Made by a program: the position numbers and the translations under genes
In this document: positions 1 to 9,989 of the stretch, piece after piece
Layout: each line of letters begins with the position of its first letter
Position numbering within the stretch: the first letter of the stretch is position 1
The notes under the pieces: model-generated
Database searches by the model: none
Told to the model about the DNA's origin: nothing
Seen by the model: only the letters and a program-made list of their open reading frames with translations
Source: Corallococcus macrosporus DSM 14697
Lineage (GTDB): Bacteria; Myxococcota; Myxococcia; Myxococcales; Myxococcaceae
DNA: 64,000 nucleotides
Direction of reading: 5' to 3'
Assembly: GCF_002305895.1 (NCBI RefSeq)
Contig: NZ_CP022203.1
Coordinates: 5,124,501-5,188,500, forward strand

Positions 1-251
1 CGGTTGTGGTGCCAGAGCCGGTCCTGGATGGCGATGCCGCTGAGCACGGCCTGGGTGGGCGACTCAAAGGTGACGAGGTACGCGTCCCCGATGGACTTGA
101 CGATGCGCCCGCCAAACGCCTTGAACAACGGCGCCAGCAGGGCCTCGTGGACCTGGAGCAGGCGCTGGTTCTCCTCCAGCGTCTGCCGGCTGGTCCGCTC
201 GGTGAAGCCCTTGATGTCGGTGAAGACGATGGCGAGGTTGGCGGTCTTCAA
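1..251 (-). CDS. adenylate/guanylate cyclase catalytic domain protein, partial (runs off the left edge)
   Basis: Class III nucleotide cyclase domain that would convert ATP or GTP to a cyclic nucleotide. The visible N-terminus reads LAIVFTDIKGFTERTS, the metal-binding Asp segment that opens this domain, followed by GGRIVKSIGDAYLVTFES, the second conserved block around Gly-Asp. About 83 codons are present and the rest lies beyond the window edge. The start is taken as TTG at 251, because no ATG or GTG lies in frame after the upstream TPR gene ends and the domain begins at once. It follows that TPR gene by about 70 bp on the same strand, so the two may be co-transcribed. Substrate preference and any C-terminal sensor cannot be seen. 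Confidence 0.8.
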   Translation of the reverse strand, partial: MKTANLAIVFTDIKGFTERTSRQTLEENQRLLQVHEALLAPLFKAFGGRIVKSIGDAYLVTFESPTQAVLSGIAIQDRLWHHN

Positions 252-319
252 AGCCCGCGCAGTGTATGCGCCACCGTCGAGCGTGCAATCGCAACTGCGT
301 ACCGCGTGGCCGCCTGCTG

Positions 320-1048
320 TCAGCGACGTGATGGTTTGAGCTCACGCATGCGGCGCTTCGGCGGCGCCTCCAGCGACGCCCGCACCTTCTCCGCGAGCCT
401 CGGCCGGCCCGTGCGCGCGTAGAAGTCGGCGAGCCGCCGGAGGACCAGGGCGCTGGTCGGCTGGAGCCCTCGCGCGGCCAGCAGCTCCTTCTCCGCGTCC
501 AGCGGGCGCTCCTGCTTCTCCAGCACCTCCGCGAGCTGGAGGCGCACCTGCACCCACTCCGGCTTCAGCCGCGCCAGGTAGCGGAGGTGCAGCTCCGACT
601 TGAGCAGGTCCCCCAGGTCCAGCCAGAGCGTGCCGAGCCGGAAGCGGGCCTCCTCGTAGGAGGCGCGGAGCTGCACGGCCCGCTCGTACGCCTGGACGGC
701 CTGCCGGCGGTCACCCCGCTCCTCCCACAACAACCCCCGCAGATACCAGGCGCGGGGATTATGGGGAGCCTGCTGGAGGGCGGCGGCCAGATGGGCCTCC
801 GCCTGCTCCAGCGCGCCGCCCGTCTTCAGCAGGAGCCGGGCCATCTCCAGCCGGGGCAGCTCCCACGCGGGTTGGGCCCGCACCAGGGACTCCAGCGCGG
901 CCAGGGCCCCTGCGTCATCTCCTGCCGCTTCGAGGGCCAGTGCGTCCGGGAGCGTCACCGCCGTCCGGGATGATGGCGGTGTCAGGGCGGAAGGCTCCGC
1001 CGCGTCAGTCGCGCCCGCCAGCAAGGCCACCAGGAGGACCCACCTCAT
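320..1048 (-). CDS. secreted or periplasmic TPR-repeat protein
   Basis: A 242-residue protein with an N-terminal hydrophobic signal (MRWVLLVALLAGATDAAE, likely cleaved near residue 17). TPR repeats follow from about residue 35 to 225, for example the stretch NPRAWYLRGLLWEERGD and the paired helices after it. TPR arrays are protein-interaction scaffolds, so the partner is unknown. The C-terminus is basic (KRRMRELKPSRR). It diverges from mutS2, with about 65 bp between the two starts, and lies just upstream of the partial cyclase gene. The ATG at 1048 is chosen because it begins the signal peptide. A much longer open frame runs on over mutS2 in antisense, but it has no protein character. Confidence 0.75.
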   Translation of the reverse strand: MRWVLLVALLAGATDAAEPSALTPPSSRTAVTLPDALALEAAGDDAGALAALESLVRAQPAWELPRLEMARLLLKTGGALEQAEAHLAAALQQAPHNPRAWYLRGLLWEERGDRRQAVQAYERAVQLRASYEEARFRLGTLWLDLGDLLKSELHLRYLARLKPEWVQVRLQLAEVLEKQERPLDAEKELLAARGLQPTSALVLRRLADFYARTGRPRLAEKVRASLEAPPKRRMRELKPSRR

Positions 1049-1114
1049 GTGTGGCTGATAGCAGAGCCGACCCGGGCGCCTCAATAGATCCTCTTGACGG
1101 CCGAACGGCCGCGC

Positions 1115-3529
1115 ATGAAACCCATGACCGTGCAGATATCGCAAAGAACGCTGGAAGACCTGGGCTTCGCGGACGTGCTCCGCGCGCTGGCGCAACGTTG
1201 CAGGACGGAGCCTGGCAGAGAGCGGGTGCTCGCCCGGCCCTTCCTGGACACTCCCGAGGCGGTGACGGAGGCCCTGGCGCTGGTCGCCGAGGCCCGCGCC
1301 CTGTCCCAGGAGCAGTTCTCCCTCCCCCTGGGCGGCGTGACGGACCTGCGCACGCCCGTGGGCCATGCCGCCAAGGGCGGCATGCTGGAGCCCCGCCAGC
1401 TCATCGACGCGGCGCAGCTCCTCTTCGCCTTCGTCCGCACCCGCGAGGCCCTGGACGAGCGCAAGGCCCGCGTCCCCCGGCTGGTGGAGCTCTCCCGCCG
1501 GATGCCCGCCCTGGAGGCGCTGGCCCGCCGCATCGACCAGTGTTTCGAACCGGACGGTGAAATTTCCGACCGCGCCAGCCCGGAGCTCCGTGAGGCGCGT
1601 GACAGGGCGCGCGGCCTGCACCGGCGCATCAAGTCCCGCCTGGACGAGCTGCTCCACGACGAGGCCTTCACGACCAGGCTGCGCGAGAACTACTACACGA
1701 TCCGCAACGGGCGTTACGTGGTGCCGGTGGTGGCCAACTACCGCTCGGAGGTGGACGGCATCGTCCACAACGCCAGCCAGACGGGCCAGACGCTCTTCAT
1801 GGAGCCCCAGGCCATGGTGGGCCTGGGCAACGACCTGGCCATCGCGCAGTCCGAGGTCCTGGAGGAGGAGCGCAAGGTGCTCCAGGCGCTGAGCGACCAG
1901 TTGGGGCGCGAGTCGGAGCGCATCCTCGAAGGCATCGACGCCGTCGCGGAGCTGGACGAGGTCGAGTCCGTGGCCATCCTGTCCGCCGACCTGGGCGCGA
2001 CCACGCCCGAGTTCGCCGGGGTGACGGACCTGCAGCTCCACCAGCTGCGCCACCCGCGCCTGGTGCTCAGGGGCGCGGAGGTCGTGGCCAACGACGTGAC
2101 GCTCACGGGCGACGCCAAGGCGCTGGTCGTCTCCGGCCCCAACGCGGGCGGCAAGACGGTGACGCTGACGGGCGTGGGGCTCTGCTCGCTGATGCTGCGC
2201 GCCGCCCTGCCGATTCCGGTGGCGGAAGGCTCGCGGATGCCGCTGTACCGCTCCGTCCACTCCACCGTGGGTGACGCGCAGAACCTGGAGCAGGGCCTGT
2301 CCACGTTCAGCGCGCACGTGGTGATGCTGCGCGACATCATCGAGGCCGCGGGCGAAGGCTCGCTGGTCCTCATCGATGAAATCGCCGCGGACACCGACCC
2401 TCGCGAGGGCGCGGCCATCGCCATCGCCGTCCTGGAGGAGTTGATGGCCAAGGGCGTGGTCGTGCTCGTCACCACGCACCTGGAGGAGCTGAAGGCCCTG
2501 GCCCACATGGACCCGCGCTTCCTCAACGCGCGCGTGGGCTTCGACTCCAAGCGCATGGCCCCCACCTACCGGCTGCAGATTGGCGCGGCGGGCCAGTCGT
2601 CGGCCATTGAAATGGCGGCGCGCGTGGGCCTGCCGCGGAACGTCTGCGAGCGCGCCCGCGAGCTCTCCGTCAACGCCGGCGGCCCGCTGTCGAAGGCGCT
2701 GGCGGCGGCGGAAGAGGAGCGGCGCAGGCTCTCCGAGGAGTTGGAGAAGGCCCGCGTGGCGGCCCAGGAGGCCGAGGCGCTCCGGGCCGACCTGGAGAAG
2801 CAGAAGCAGACCTTCGAGCGCGAGCGCCGCGCGAAGATGATGCAGTTCAACGAGGACGTGCACGCGGCCAGCGAGCACGCGGCGGCGGAGGTGCAGAAGC
2901 TGCTGGTGAAGCTGCGCGCGGAGCAGAACGAGAAGGCGCTGGCCGAGGCCCGGCAGCAGCTCCAGCAGCGCGCGGACGAGGCGCAGAAGCGCGCCCTGGC
3001 CGCCAAGGCGGAGCTGTTCCAGGTGGAGGCCCCCGGCCCCGCGAACCTGAAGGTGGGCGCCTGGGTGCATCACTCGGGGCTGAACCGCGACGTCGAAATC
3101 CTGGAGCTGGTGGACAGCCACGCGGTGGTGTCCGCGGGTGGCGCGCTGAAGATGCGCGTGCCCACCACGGAGCTGTCGGGCGCGCGCACGCGCAAGCCGC
3201 AGCAGGCGAAGTTCCCGGAGCGTCAGAAGCAGGACGCGGCGCTCAAGCGCGCGGCCTCCGCGGCCCCCTCCGAGGTGGAGGCCACGAACTTCCGCTGCGA
3301 CGTGCGCGGTATGCGCGCGGACGACGCGCTGGCGGAGCTGGAGTCCTTCCTGGACCGCGGCATGCGGAGCGGTGAAGAGGCCGCCCTGGTCATCCACGGC
3401 CACGGCACGGGGGCGCTCAAGCAGGCCATCCGTGACTACCTGTCCGCCTCGCCGTACATCCGCATGTACCGGCCGGGTGAGGGCCACGAGGGCGGCGACG
3501 GCGTGACGGTGGTCTCCCTGCGCGCGTAG
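1115..3529 (+). CDS. mutS2: endonuclease MutS2
   Basis: MutS2 is a MutS-family ATPase with a C-terminal Smr nuclease domain. It acts on branched DNA, and in some species on stalled ribosomes. The sequence shows the Walker A motif GPNAGGKT near residue 340, the Walker B motif LIDEIAADTDP near residue 420, and a long charged coiled coil at about 530-640. The Smr domain follows at about 720-804, with the signature VIHGHGTGALKQAIRDYL. The length of about 804 residues is normal. Possible starts are TTG 1094, ATG 1115 and ATG 1124; none has a strong ribosome-binding site. ATG 1115 is a compromise, and ATG 1124 (MTVQISQRTLEDLGF) fits the family N-terminus equally well. Confidence 0.95.
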   Translation: MKPMTVQISQRTLEDLGFADVLRALAQRCRTEPGRERVLARPFLDTPEAVTEALALVAEARALSQEQFSLPLGGVTDLRTPVGHAAKGGMLEPRQLIDAAQLLFAFVRTREALDERKARVPRLVELSRRMPALEALARRIDQCFEPDGEISDRASPELREARDRARGLHRRIKSRLDELLHDEAFTTRLRENYYTIRNGRYVVPVVANYRSEVDGIVHNASQTGQTLFMEPQAMVGLGNDLAIAQSEVLEEERKVLQALSDQLGRESERILEGIDAVAELDEVESVAILSADLGATTPEFAGVTDLQLHQLRHPRLVLRGAEVVANDVTLTGDAKALVVSGPNAGGKTVTLTGVGLCSLMLRAALPIPVAEGSRMPLYRSVHSTVGDAQNLEQGLSTFSAHVVMLRDIIEAAGEGSLVLIDEIAADTDPREGAAIAIAVLEELMAKGVVVLVTTHLEELKALAHMDPRFLNARVGFDSKRMAPTYRLQIGAAGQSSAIEMAARVGLPRNVCERARELSVNAGGPLSKALAAAEEERRRLSEELEKARVAAQEAEALRADLEKQKQTFERERRAKMMQFNEDVHAASEHAAAEVQKLLVKLRAEQNEKALAEARQQLQQRADEAQKRALAAKAELFQVEAPGPANLKVGAWVHHSGLNRDVEILELVDSHAVVSAGGALKMRVPTTELSGARTRKPQQAKFPERQKQDAALKRAASAAPSEVEATNFRCDVRGMRADDALAELESFLDRGMRSGEEAALVIHGHGTGALKQAIRDYLSASPYIRMYRPGEGHEGGDGVTVVSLRA

Positions 3530-3545
3530 GCGCGGACGCAGCGCC

Positions 3546-4013
3546 TCAGGACGCGGCAAGGTGCTCGGCGAGCACGCCGTCCAGGGCCTGGGCCTGGAGC
3601 TTCACGTCGGGGTTCGGGTCCATCAGGGCCTTCGCCGTGTGGACCCGGGCCTGGGCCGCGTCCGTCTTCGCCAGGGCCATGGCCATGAACAGGTGCCCCC
3701 GGGTGTCGTCGGGGTGCGCCTGGAGCACGGGGGTGAGGACCTGCACGGCGCGTGCGTCCTCCTCCCGCTCCAGCAGCGCCATGGCCAGGTCATACGCCGG
3801 GCCAGGCTCCGCGGGGGCCCGCGCATTGGCGTGTTCCAGGAGTTCCACGGAACGCACGCGCTCGCCGGCCAGGTCCAACGCCCGAGCCAGCCCGTGCATC
3901 ACCGTCACGTCGCCGGGGGACTTGCGCAGCGCCTCTTCCAGCAGACGGCGGCCCTCCGCCACATCCCCTGCGTCCAACCGGGCCATTCCGTCGCGATAAA
4001 GGTCCGTTCCCAC
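3546..4013 (-). CDS. small cytoplasmic TPR-repeat protein
   Basis: A 155-residue protein made almost entirely of TPR-like helical pairs (LYRDGMARLDAGDVAEGRRL, then three further repeats). It has no signal peptide or membrane segment. The start is GTG at 4013, supported by an AGGAG ribosome-binding site five bases upstream. The open frame extends further upstream, but that part overlaps the opposing gene and has no protein character. It converges on mutS2 with a 16 bp gap. Its partner is unknown; a scaffold or adaptor role is the family expectation only. Confidence 0.75.
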   Translation of the reverse strand: MGTDLYRDGMARLDAGDVAEGRRLLEEALRKSPGDVTVMHGLARALDLAGERVRSVELLEHANARAPAEPGPAYDLAMALLEREEDARAVQVLTPVLQAHPDDTRGHLFMAMALAKTDAAQARVHTAKALMDPNPDVKLQAQALDGVLAEHLAAS

Positions 4014-4113
4014 TGAGTTCTCCTGGCACCACGCGGTGCGTCGGTGATTTCCACGCAACTTCAAGTCTACAAACTGCGACAAACTGAGAGGAAGCTTTCC
4101 CCCGGACCTCATC

Positions 4114-4707
4114 ATGCTCGTTCGAAACGCCCCCGTCTCGGCCCGCCGGCCGGCGAACTCCACCTCGGAGTCGCCCGCAGCGGAAAAGCCCAACGCCACC
4201 GCCGTCCCCGCGGCCATCCACCAGAAGGACTCGTTCAGCAACACGACGACGGCGCTCCAGCGCACGGCGAAGGTGGGCGCGGCCCCCGCGGGCGACCACG
4301 GCAAGCTGATGATGGAGTACCTGACCGGCGCGCGGCCGCCTCCGGCGGACTTCGAGCAGGTCATCGGCTACAAGCCCTACGCCATCCAGACGCCGCACGG
4401 CCAGCGCATGCAGGACCCGCTGGGCTACGCCTCCGTCCCGCTGAAGATCGGCCCGGACAAGGAGTTCGACCCCGCGGCCAAGACGCACGACTACGGGTAC
4501 GACCTGCTGCGCTACTTCGACAAGAAGGGCACGCCGCTCGGCCCCGATGCGCGCAAGGCCGCCGACGCCCTCTTCCGCAAGGACATGTTCGACTACGCGA
4601 ACGACCAGAAGGGCTTCCTGGACCGCGTGAAGTACCGCTCCTGGGCGCAGATCTACGCCACCGCGGTGGAGCTGAACTCGGTGCGCCAGGGCAACGGCCC
4701 TCCGTGA
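4114..4707 (+). CDS. prokaryotic phospholipase A2-like protein
   Basis: A 197-residue protein not clearly assigned to a named family by eye. Residues 119-130 read DPAAKTHDYGYD, which resembles the His-Asp catalytic segment (HDxxY) of secreted bacterial and fungal phospholipases A2. The later stretch RKAADALFRKDMFDYA fits the second conserved helix carrying the supporting Asp. The disulfide cysteines of the well-studied Streptomyces enzyme are absent; the protein has no Cys at all. The first 50 residues are Ser/Ala/Pro rich and no classical signal peptide is visible. If the match is right, it would hydrolyse glycerophospholipids at sn-2 with calcium. A strong hairpin follows the stop codon. 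Confidence 0.5.
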   Translation: MLVRNAPVSARRPANSTSESPAAEKPNATAVPAAIHQKDSFSNTTTALQRTAKVGAAPAGDHGKLMMEYLTGARPPPADFEQVIGYKPYAIQTPHGQRMQDPLGYASVPLKIGPDKEFDPAAKTHDYGYDLLRYFDKKGTPLGPDARKAADALFRKDMFDYANDQKGFLDRVKYRSWAQIYATAVELNSVRQGNGPP

Positions 4708-4734
4708 ACCCCGCGTAGGTTCCCCGGAGCGCGC

Positions 4735-4769
4735 GGCGCGGAGAGCCCTCTCCGCGCCGTTCGTCGTTT

Positions 4770-4770
<1 letters not shown>
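4735..4770. terminator. rho-independent terminator between convergent genes
   Basis: A perfect 10-bp stem, GGCGCGGAGA with TCTCCGCGCC, closes on the loop GCCC. It is followed by GTTCGTCG and four T residues at 4767-4770. It sits between the phospholipase-like gene (+) and the sigma-54 regulator (-). The T run favours termination of the plus-strand transcript. Confidence 0.7.
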
Positions 4771-6122
<1,352 letters not shown>

Positions 6123-6125
6123 GGT

Positions 6126-7448
6126 TCAGGCTCCCTTCGCCGGGACGGTGAGACGGAACTCCGCGCCGCCGCTGGCATGGCTGCGCGCGCTCACCGTGCC
6201 GCCATGCAGCTCGACGATGCGGCGGGTGATGGCCAGCCCCAGGCCCACGCCGCGCACGCGTCCGGTGACGAAGGGCTCGAAGATGCGCTGCTCCTCCCCT
6301 GTGGCGATGCCGGGCCCATGGTCCTTCACTGTGAACACCAGCGACGCGTCCTGCCGCTCCACGCGGGCCTCCACGCGGTGGCCTTCGGGGCTGGCCTGCA
6401 CGGCGTTGCGCAGGACGTTCTCCAGCGCCTGCTGCAACCGCCCCGCGTCCATGGGCCAGGGGGTGCGCTCCGAAAGGTAGCGGGCCTCCACCCGGGCCGC
6501 GCCCGTGCTCTCCACCGCCGCGCGCAGCACGTCGTTGGGGTCCGCCTCCACGCGGCGCAGCTCGCCGCTGGCCACGAAGCCCAGCAAGTCATTCATCAAC
6601 TGCTCCAGCCGCACGGCCTCCGACACCACCCGGTCCGCCTTGGGCGCCAGGACGGCGTCACGCTCCACGCGCTCGGCCAGGAGCTGCGCGTGCCCCTTGA
6701 GCGAGGCCAGGGGGTTGCGCAGCTCGTGCGCCAGCACCGCGGACATGGTGCCCAGGGCCGCCAGCCGCCGGCCCCGCTCCAGCTCCTCCGACAACGCCTC
6801 GCGCTGCGCCAGCGAACGGGAGAAGGCGAAGGCCAGCACCAGGATGCCCACGCACGAGGCCACCGCCACGCCCAGCAGCCGCTGCGAGCGCGACTCCAGC
6901 GCCAGCGCGGTCAGCGGCTCGAACTCGTAGACCATCCGCAACTGCTTGCGCGGCGCCTGGGCCTCCTCCTGCGCCGACAGCGCCCGCAGCTCCTGCCGCG
7001 TCAGGGGGCCGTGGGCCGGACGGGGACGGCGGATGCGGTGGACCAGCCGCGCACGCGCGCCTTCGACCACCAACGGAGAGGACTCCTGGAAGAGGAGGCG
7101 CCCGAGCTTCCCCTCCCCGGCCGAGGCCAGCACCTGGTCATCGTCCATGACGGCCACGTAGCGCAGGCCCCCCTCCCGGTGGGACGCCAGGAAGGCGTCC
7201 AGCGCGGAGGGCCCCGGCAGGCCCTCCGCGTCCCGGAAGGCCTCGAAGCCGGCCACCATGATGACGTTGGCCATGCCCCGGGCCACCAGGGCGGAGGACT
7301 CCAGCGCGGTGCTCCGGATGAACAACGCCGCCGACATCAGCACCGCGCACATGAGGACCGCCGCCACCCAGGGCGCCCGGGGTCCAAGCGGCCGCCACCA
7401 GGGAGCGCCGCTCATCGCCGACCTCCGCCGCGGGGACTCCAACTCCAT
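6126..7448 (-). CDS. sensor histidine kinase, membrane-bound, partner of the adjacent NtrC-type regulator
   Basis: A 440-residue kinase. A transmembrane segment ([17 protein letters not shown]) is followed by a periplasmic sensor of about 170 residues, a second membrane segment ([19 protein letters not shown]), then HisKA with [14 protein letters not shown] and the HATPase boxes [16 protein letters not shown] and GVGLGLAI. It should autophosphorylate on the H-box His and pass phosphate to the regulator that follows it. Two starts are equally good: ATG 7448 and ATG 7415 each have GGAGG six bases upstream. The longer one is used here. The sensor domain matches no family that I recognise, so the signal is unknown. 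It diverges from an efflux operon. Confidence 0.9.
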   Translation of the reverse strand: MELESPRRRSAMSGAPWWRPLGPRAPWVAAVLMCAVLMSAALFIRSTALESSALVARGMANVIMVAGFEAFRDAEGLPGPSALDAFLASHREGGLRYVAVMDDDQVLASAGEGKLGRLLFQESSPLVVEGARARLVHRIRRPRPAHGPLTRQELRALSAQEEAQAPRKQLRMVYEFEPLTALALESRSQRLLGVAVASCVGILVLAFAFSRSLAQREALSEELERGRRLAALGTMSAVLAHELRNPLASLKGHAQLLAERVERDAVLAPKADRVVSEAVRLEQLMNDLLGFVASGELRRVEADPNDVLRAAVESTGAARVEARYLSERTPWPMDAGRLQQALENVLRNAVQASPEGHRVEARVERQDASLVFTVKDHGPGIATGEEQRIFEPFVTGRVRGVGLGLAITRRIVELHGGTVSARSHASGGAEFRLTVPAKGA

Positions 7449-7484
7449 CGCACACCTCCACAGGCTGCGAACTCTGCATGCGGC

Positions 7485-7499
7485 GTGCGGAATCCGCAC
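7485..7499. promoter_or_regulatory. palindromic site 1 (GTGCGGAATCCGCAC)
   Basis: A perfect 15-base palindrome around a central base. It lies 37 bp upstream of the kinase ATG and about 345 bp upstream of the sigma-54 promoter. An identical 13-base core recurs at 7754-7766. Probably a regulator-binding site, possibly autoregulatory. Confidence 0.6.
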
Positions 7500-7752
7500 C
7501 CTCTTCCGTGAGTGCCGCGCGCCGCACGCGCCGGGGTTCGTCCAAGCAGCACAGGGGGCATGGGGGATTCTCCCGGGGGATGGAGGGCGGCCACACGGCC
7601 GCTGGCAGGGCGAAGGGGCGGGCTCCCGACGGCGGCGCGCCCCCATGGCGCCCAGGCGCTGTGCAATCACGAGGCCGGGGCCGCTGCTGAGGCTCGCGCG
7701 CGGGGCGCCAGGGGAAGGCCCACCGCGTTCGTGCGGGAATGGCCGGCGGCGC

Positions 7753-7767
7753 ATGCGGAATCCGCAC
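7753..7767. promoter_or_regulatory. palindromic site 2 (core TGCGGAATCCGCA)
   Basis: The same 13-base core as site 1, centred about 70 bp upstream of the -24 element at 7830. That is a typical distance for a bacterial enhancer bound by an NtrC-type activator. Its centre is 20 bp from site 3, close to two helical turns, which suits cooperative dimers. Confidence 0.65.
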
Positions 7768-7772
7768 TCGCG

Positions 7773-7787
7773 CTGCGGTTCCCGCAG
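7773..7787. promoter_or_regulatory. palindromic site 3 (CTGCGGTTCCCGCAG)
   Basis: The same TGCGG-N3-CCGCA architecture with a different centre (TTC). It is centred about 50 bp upstream of the -24 element. Together with site 2 it forms a tandem enhancer candidate. Confidence 0.6.
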
Positions 7788-7829
7788 CCCCGGCGCCCCT
7801 TTCCCTCCACATTTCCAGAGGTTGGAGCG

Positions 7830-7845
7830 TGGCAAGGCAAATGCA
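7830..7845 (+). promoter_or_regulatory. sigma-54 (-24/-12) promoter of the efflux operon
   Basis: The sequence TGGCAAGGCAAATGCA keeps the invariant GG and GC with the required ten-base spacing, and matches the consensus at most other positions. The predicted transcription start is near 7856, only a few bases before the first ATG of the TolC-family gene at 7861. Either the message has almost no leader, or translation starts at a later ATG (7906). Confidence 0.7.
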
Positions 7846-7860
7846 GTGGCCCTGCTTGCG

Positions 7861-9201
7861 ATGAAAAACGCACAGACACCGTGGTGGAAGCGGCAACCCT
7901 ACCGGATGACGGCCCTGGCCCTGGGCATCCTCGGGCTGGTGACGGTCCCCGGCGTGGGTCTGGCGCAGGAAACAACGTCGATGAAGCGCGTCTCCCTGGA
8001 GGAGGCCATCGCGCGGGCGATGAAGACGAGCCCCCAGGTGGCGCAAGCGGCGGGCTCCGTCACCAACACCGCGGCGGCGGAGCGCAGCGCGTTCGGCGCC
8101 TACCTGCCGAACCTGACGGCAAACGCGAACAGCTCGCTGGCCAGCAGCCAGCGCCTGGACCCGAACACCGGCCTGGTGTTCAACGCGCCCAGTGACACGT
8201 ACAGCGCCGGCCTGTCGGCCTCGTGGAACGTCTTCACCGGCGGCCAGCGCGGCGCCAACAGCCGGCAGGCGCAGGCGCGCTCCAGCGCGGCCCGGGCCGT
8301 CCTGATTGCCCAGCGCGCGTCCGCGGTGCTCGACGTGGAGCGCTCCTACTACGAGGTCCTCCGCGCGGGCGGACTGGAGGAGGTCGCCCTGTCCCGCATC
8401 GAGCGGGCGAAGCAGAACGCGGAGGCGGCGGAGCGGCGGCTCGCGGTGGGCTCGGCGACGCGCTCCGACGTCCTGCGTGCGAAGTACGACCTCACCTCCG
8501 CGCAGGAGGCCCTCCTCTCCGCGCAGACCCAGCACGCCGCCGCGGCGCTGTCGCTGGGCCGGCTCATTGGCGAGGACGGCCCGGTGGACGCCCAGCCCCT
8601 GGAGGCCGGGGACGAGGCGCCGTTCGCGCTCACCGACGAGGCGCTGACGGATGAAATCACCGCCCAGGCGCCCTCCATCCAGGCGGCGGAGGCGGACCTG
8701 CGGGCGGCGGAGGCCAGCGTGAAGGCGGCGAAGTCCTCCTACCTGCCCACGGTCCGGCTGTCGGGCGGTTATGACTGGTTCAATGACGAGCCCGCGTTCA
8801 ACGGAGGCCGCACGAGCTGGTCCGTCCGGCTGGGCCTCGCCTACCCCCTCTTCGACGGCTTCGTGCGCGAGGAGCGCGTGACGACGGCGCGGACGCAGTC
8901 CTCCGTGGCGCAGGCCACGCTGGCGGACACCCGGCGCGCGGTGCGCTCCAGCGTGGGGACGTCCCTGAACCAGCTCAAGCTGGCGTCGAACCGCATCGCC
9001 CTGGCCACGGAGTCCGTCTCGGTGGCGCAGGAGGACCTGAAGGTGCAGCAGGAGCGCTACAAGCTGGGCGCCACCACCATCATCGAGCTGCTGACGTCCC
9101 AGGAGAACCTGGTGTCGGCGGAGATCAACCTGGTGGCCTCCCGCTTCGACTACCGGATTGCGCGCGCGGAGCTGGAAGCGCTCGCGGGGAGGTCGCTGTG
9201 A
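7861..9201 (+). CDS. TolC-family outer membrane efflux protein
   Basis: A 446-residue outer-membrane channel component of a tripartite exporter. A signal sequence ([21 protein letters not shown]) ends near residue 36. Two OEP repeats of long alpha-helical hairpins then run through the protein, including the [19 protein letters not shown] and [20 protein letters not shown] helices typical of the family. The first ATG (7861) has no ribosome-binding site and sits right after the predicted sigma-54 start point. ATG 7906, which would give 431 residues, is an alternative. It overlaps the next gene by four bases (GTGA), so it belongs to one operon with the ABC and MFP genes. Confidence 0.9.
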   Translation: MKNAQTPWWKRQPYRMTALALGILGLVTVPGVGLAQETTSMKRVSLEEAIARAMKTSPQVAQAAGSVTNTAAAERSAFGAYLPNLTANANSSLASSQRLDPNTGLVFNAPSDTYSAGLSASWNVFTGGQRGANSRQAQARSSAARAVLIAQRASAVLDVERSYYEVLRAGGLEEVALSRIERAKQNAEAAERRLAVGSATRSDVLRAKYDLTSAQEALLSAQTQHAAAALSLGRLIGEDGPVDAQPLEAGDEAPFALTDEALTDEITAQAPSIQAAEADLRAAEASVKAAKSSYLPTVRLSGGYDWFNDEPAFNGGRTSWSVRLGLAYPLFDGFVREERVTTARTQSSVAQATLADTRRAVRSSVGTSLNQLKLASNRIALATESVSVAQEDLKVQQERYKLGATTIIELLTSQENLVSAEINLVASRFDYRIARAELEALAGRSL

Positions 9202-9944
9202 GCACGTCCACCAACCCCCAGCCGCAGGCGGGCGCGGGCCCGGCGCGGGACATCTCCGACGTGGTCATCCGCGTGGAGGGCCTGCGCAAGGACTACACGA
9301 TGGGCTCCGAGGTGGTGCGCGCCCTGCGCGGCGTGGACCTCACCATCCGCCGCAACGAATACGTGGCCGTCATGGGCCCGTCCGGCTCCGGCAAGTCCAC
9401 CTTCATGAACCTCATCGGCTGCCTGGACGTGCCCAGCGACGGGCAGTACTGGCTCAACGGCCAGCCGGTGGCGGGCATGACGGAGAACGCGCTGGCCCGC
9501 ATCCGCAACCGCGAGCTGGGCTTCGTGTTCCAGAGCTTCAACCTGCTGCCCCGCGCCTCCGCGTTGGACAACGTGGCCCTGCCGCTCATCTACGCGCGCA
9601 TCCCCAAGAAGGAGCGGCGCGAGCGCGCGGCGGCCATGCTGGACAAGGTGGGCCTGGGCGCGCGCAAGGACCACCGGCCCAACGAGCTGTCCGGTGGTCA
9701 GCGCCAGCGCGTGGCCATTGCCCGCGCGCTGGTGACGCAGCCGGCGCTGCTGCTGGCGGACGAGCCCACGGGCGCGCTGGACAGCCGCACGGGCGAGGAG
9801 ATCATGGCGCTCTTCGGCGAGCTGCACGGCCAGGGGCAGACGCTGATGCTCGTCACCCACGAGTCGGACATCGCGGCGCATGCGCGGCGGGTGCTGTTCC
9901 TGAAGGACGGCGTCATCGAGCGGGACGAGCGGAATCGGGACTGA
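9198..9944 (+). CDS. ABC transporter ATP-binding protein (MacB/LolD-type)
   Basis: A 248-residue nucleotide-binding subunit. It shows Walker [10 protein letters not shown] near residue 58, Q-loop [14 protein letters not shown] signature LSGGQRQR, Walker [13 protein letters not shown] and the switch His in LVTHE. The [11 protein letters not shown] form is typical of the MacB/LolD branch, which exports macrolides, peptides or lipoproteins by a mechanotransmission mechanism. Unlike MacB itself, ATPase and permease are separate genes here. The GTG start overlaps the TolC gene by four bases. It would pair with the permease encoded 1.5 kb downstream. Confidence 0.93.
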   Translation: MSTSTNPQPQAGAGPARDISDVVIRVEGLRKDYTMGSEVVRALRGVDLTIRRNEYVAVMGPSGSGKSTFMNLIGCLDVPSDGQYWLNGQPVAGMTENALARIRNRELGFVFQSFNLLPRASALDNVALPLIYARIPKKERRERAAAMLDKVGLGARKDHRPNELSGGQRQRVAIARALVTQPALLLADEPTGALDSRTGEEIMALFGELHGQGQTLMLVTHESDIAAHARRVLFLKDGVIERDERNRD

Positions 9945-9989
9945 ATTTTCGCCACGCGCGCAGCGTGGAACAAGGTACGGGAGGTCGTC

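Larger units (their letters stand above)
7449..7860. promoter_or_regulatory. 412-bp divergent regulatory region between kinase/regulator and efflux operons
   Basis: This is the only gene-free stretch over 300 bases in the window. It contains no convincing gene. It holds three copies of the palindrome TGCGG-N3-CCGCA and, near its right end, a sigma-54 promoter; both are listed separately. The short open frames that cross it are GC-rich shadows. Confidence 0.8.

Noticed and set aside
320-3559. A 1079-codon open frame on the minus strand covering mutS2
   Set aside because: Only its last 242 codons (the TPR gene) look like protein. The rest is Arg/Gln/Leu-rich antisense of mutS2, an artefact of high GC.
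7483-7735. Short open frames in the regulatory region upstream of the efflux operon
   Set aside because: Pure Arg/Gly/Pro composition, no ribosome-binding site, and they cross clear regulatory palindromes.
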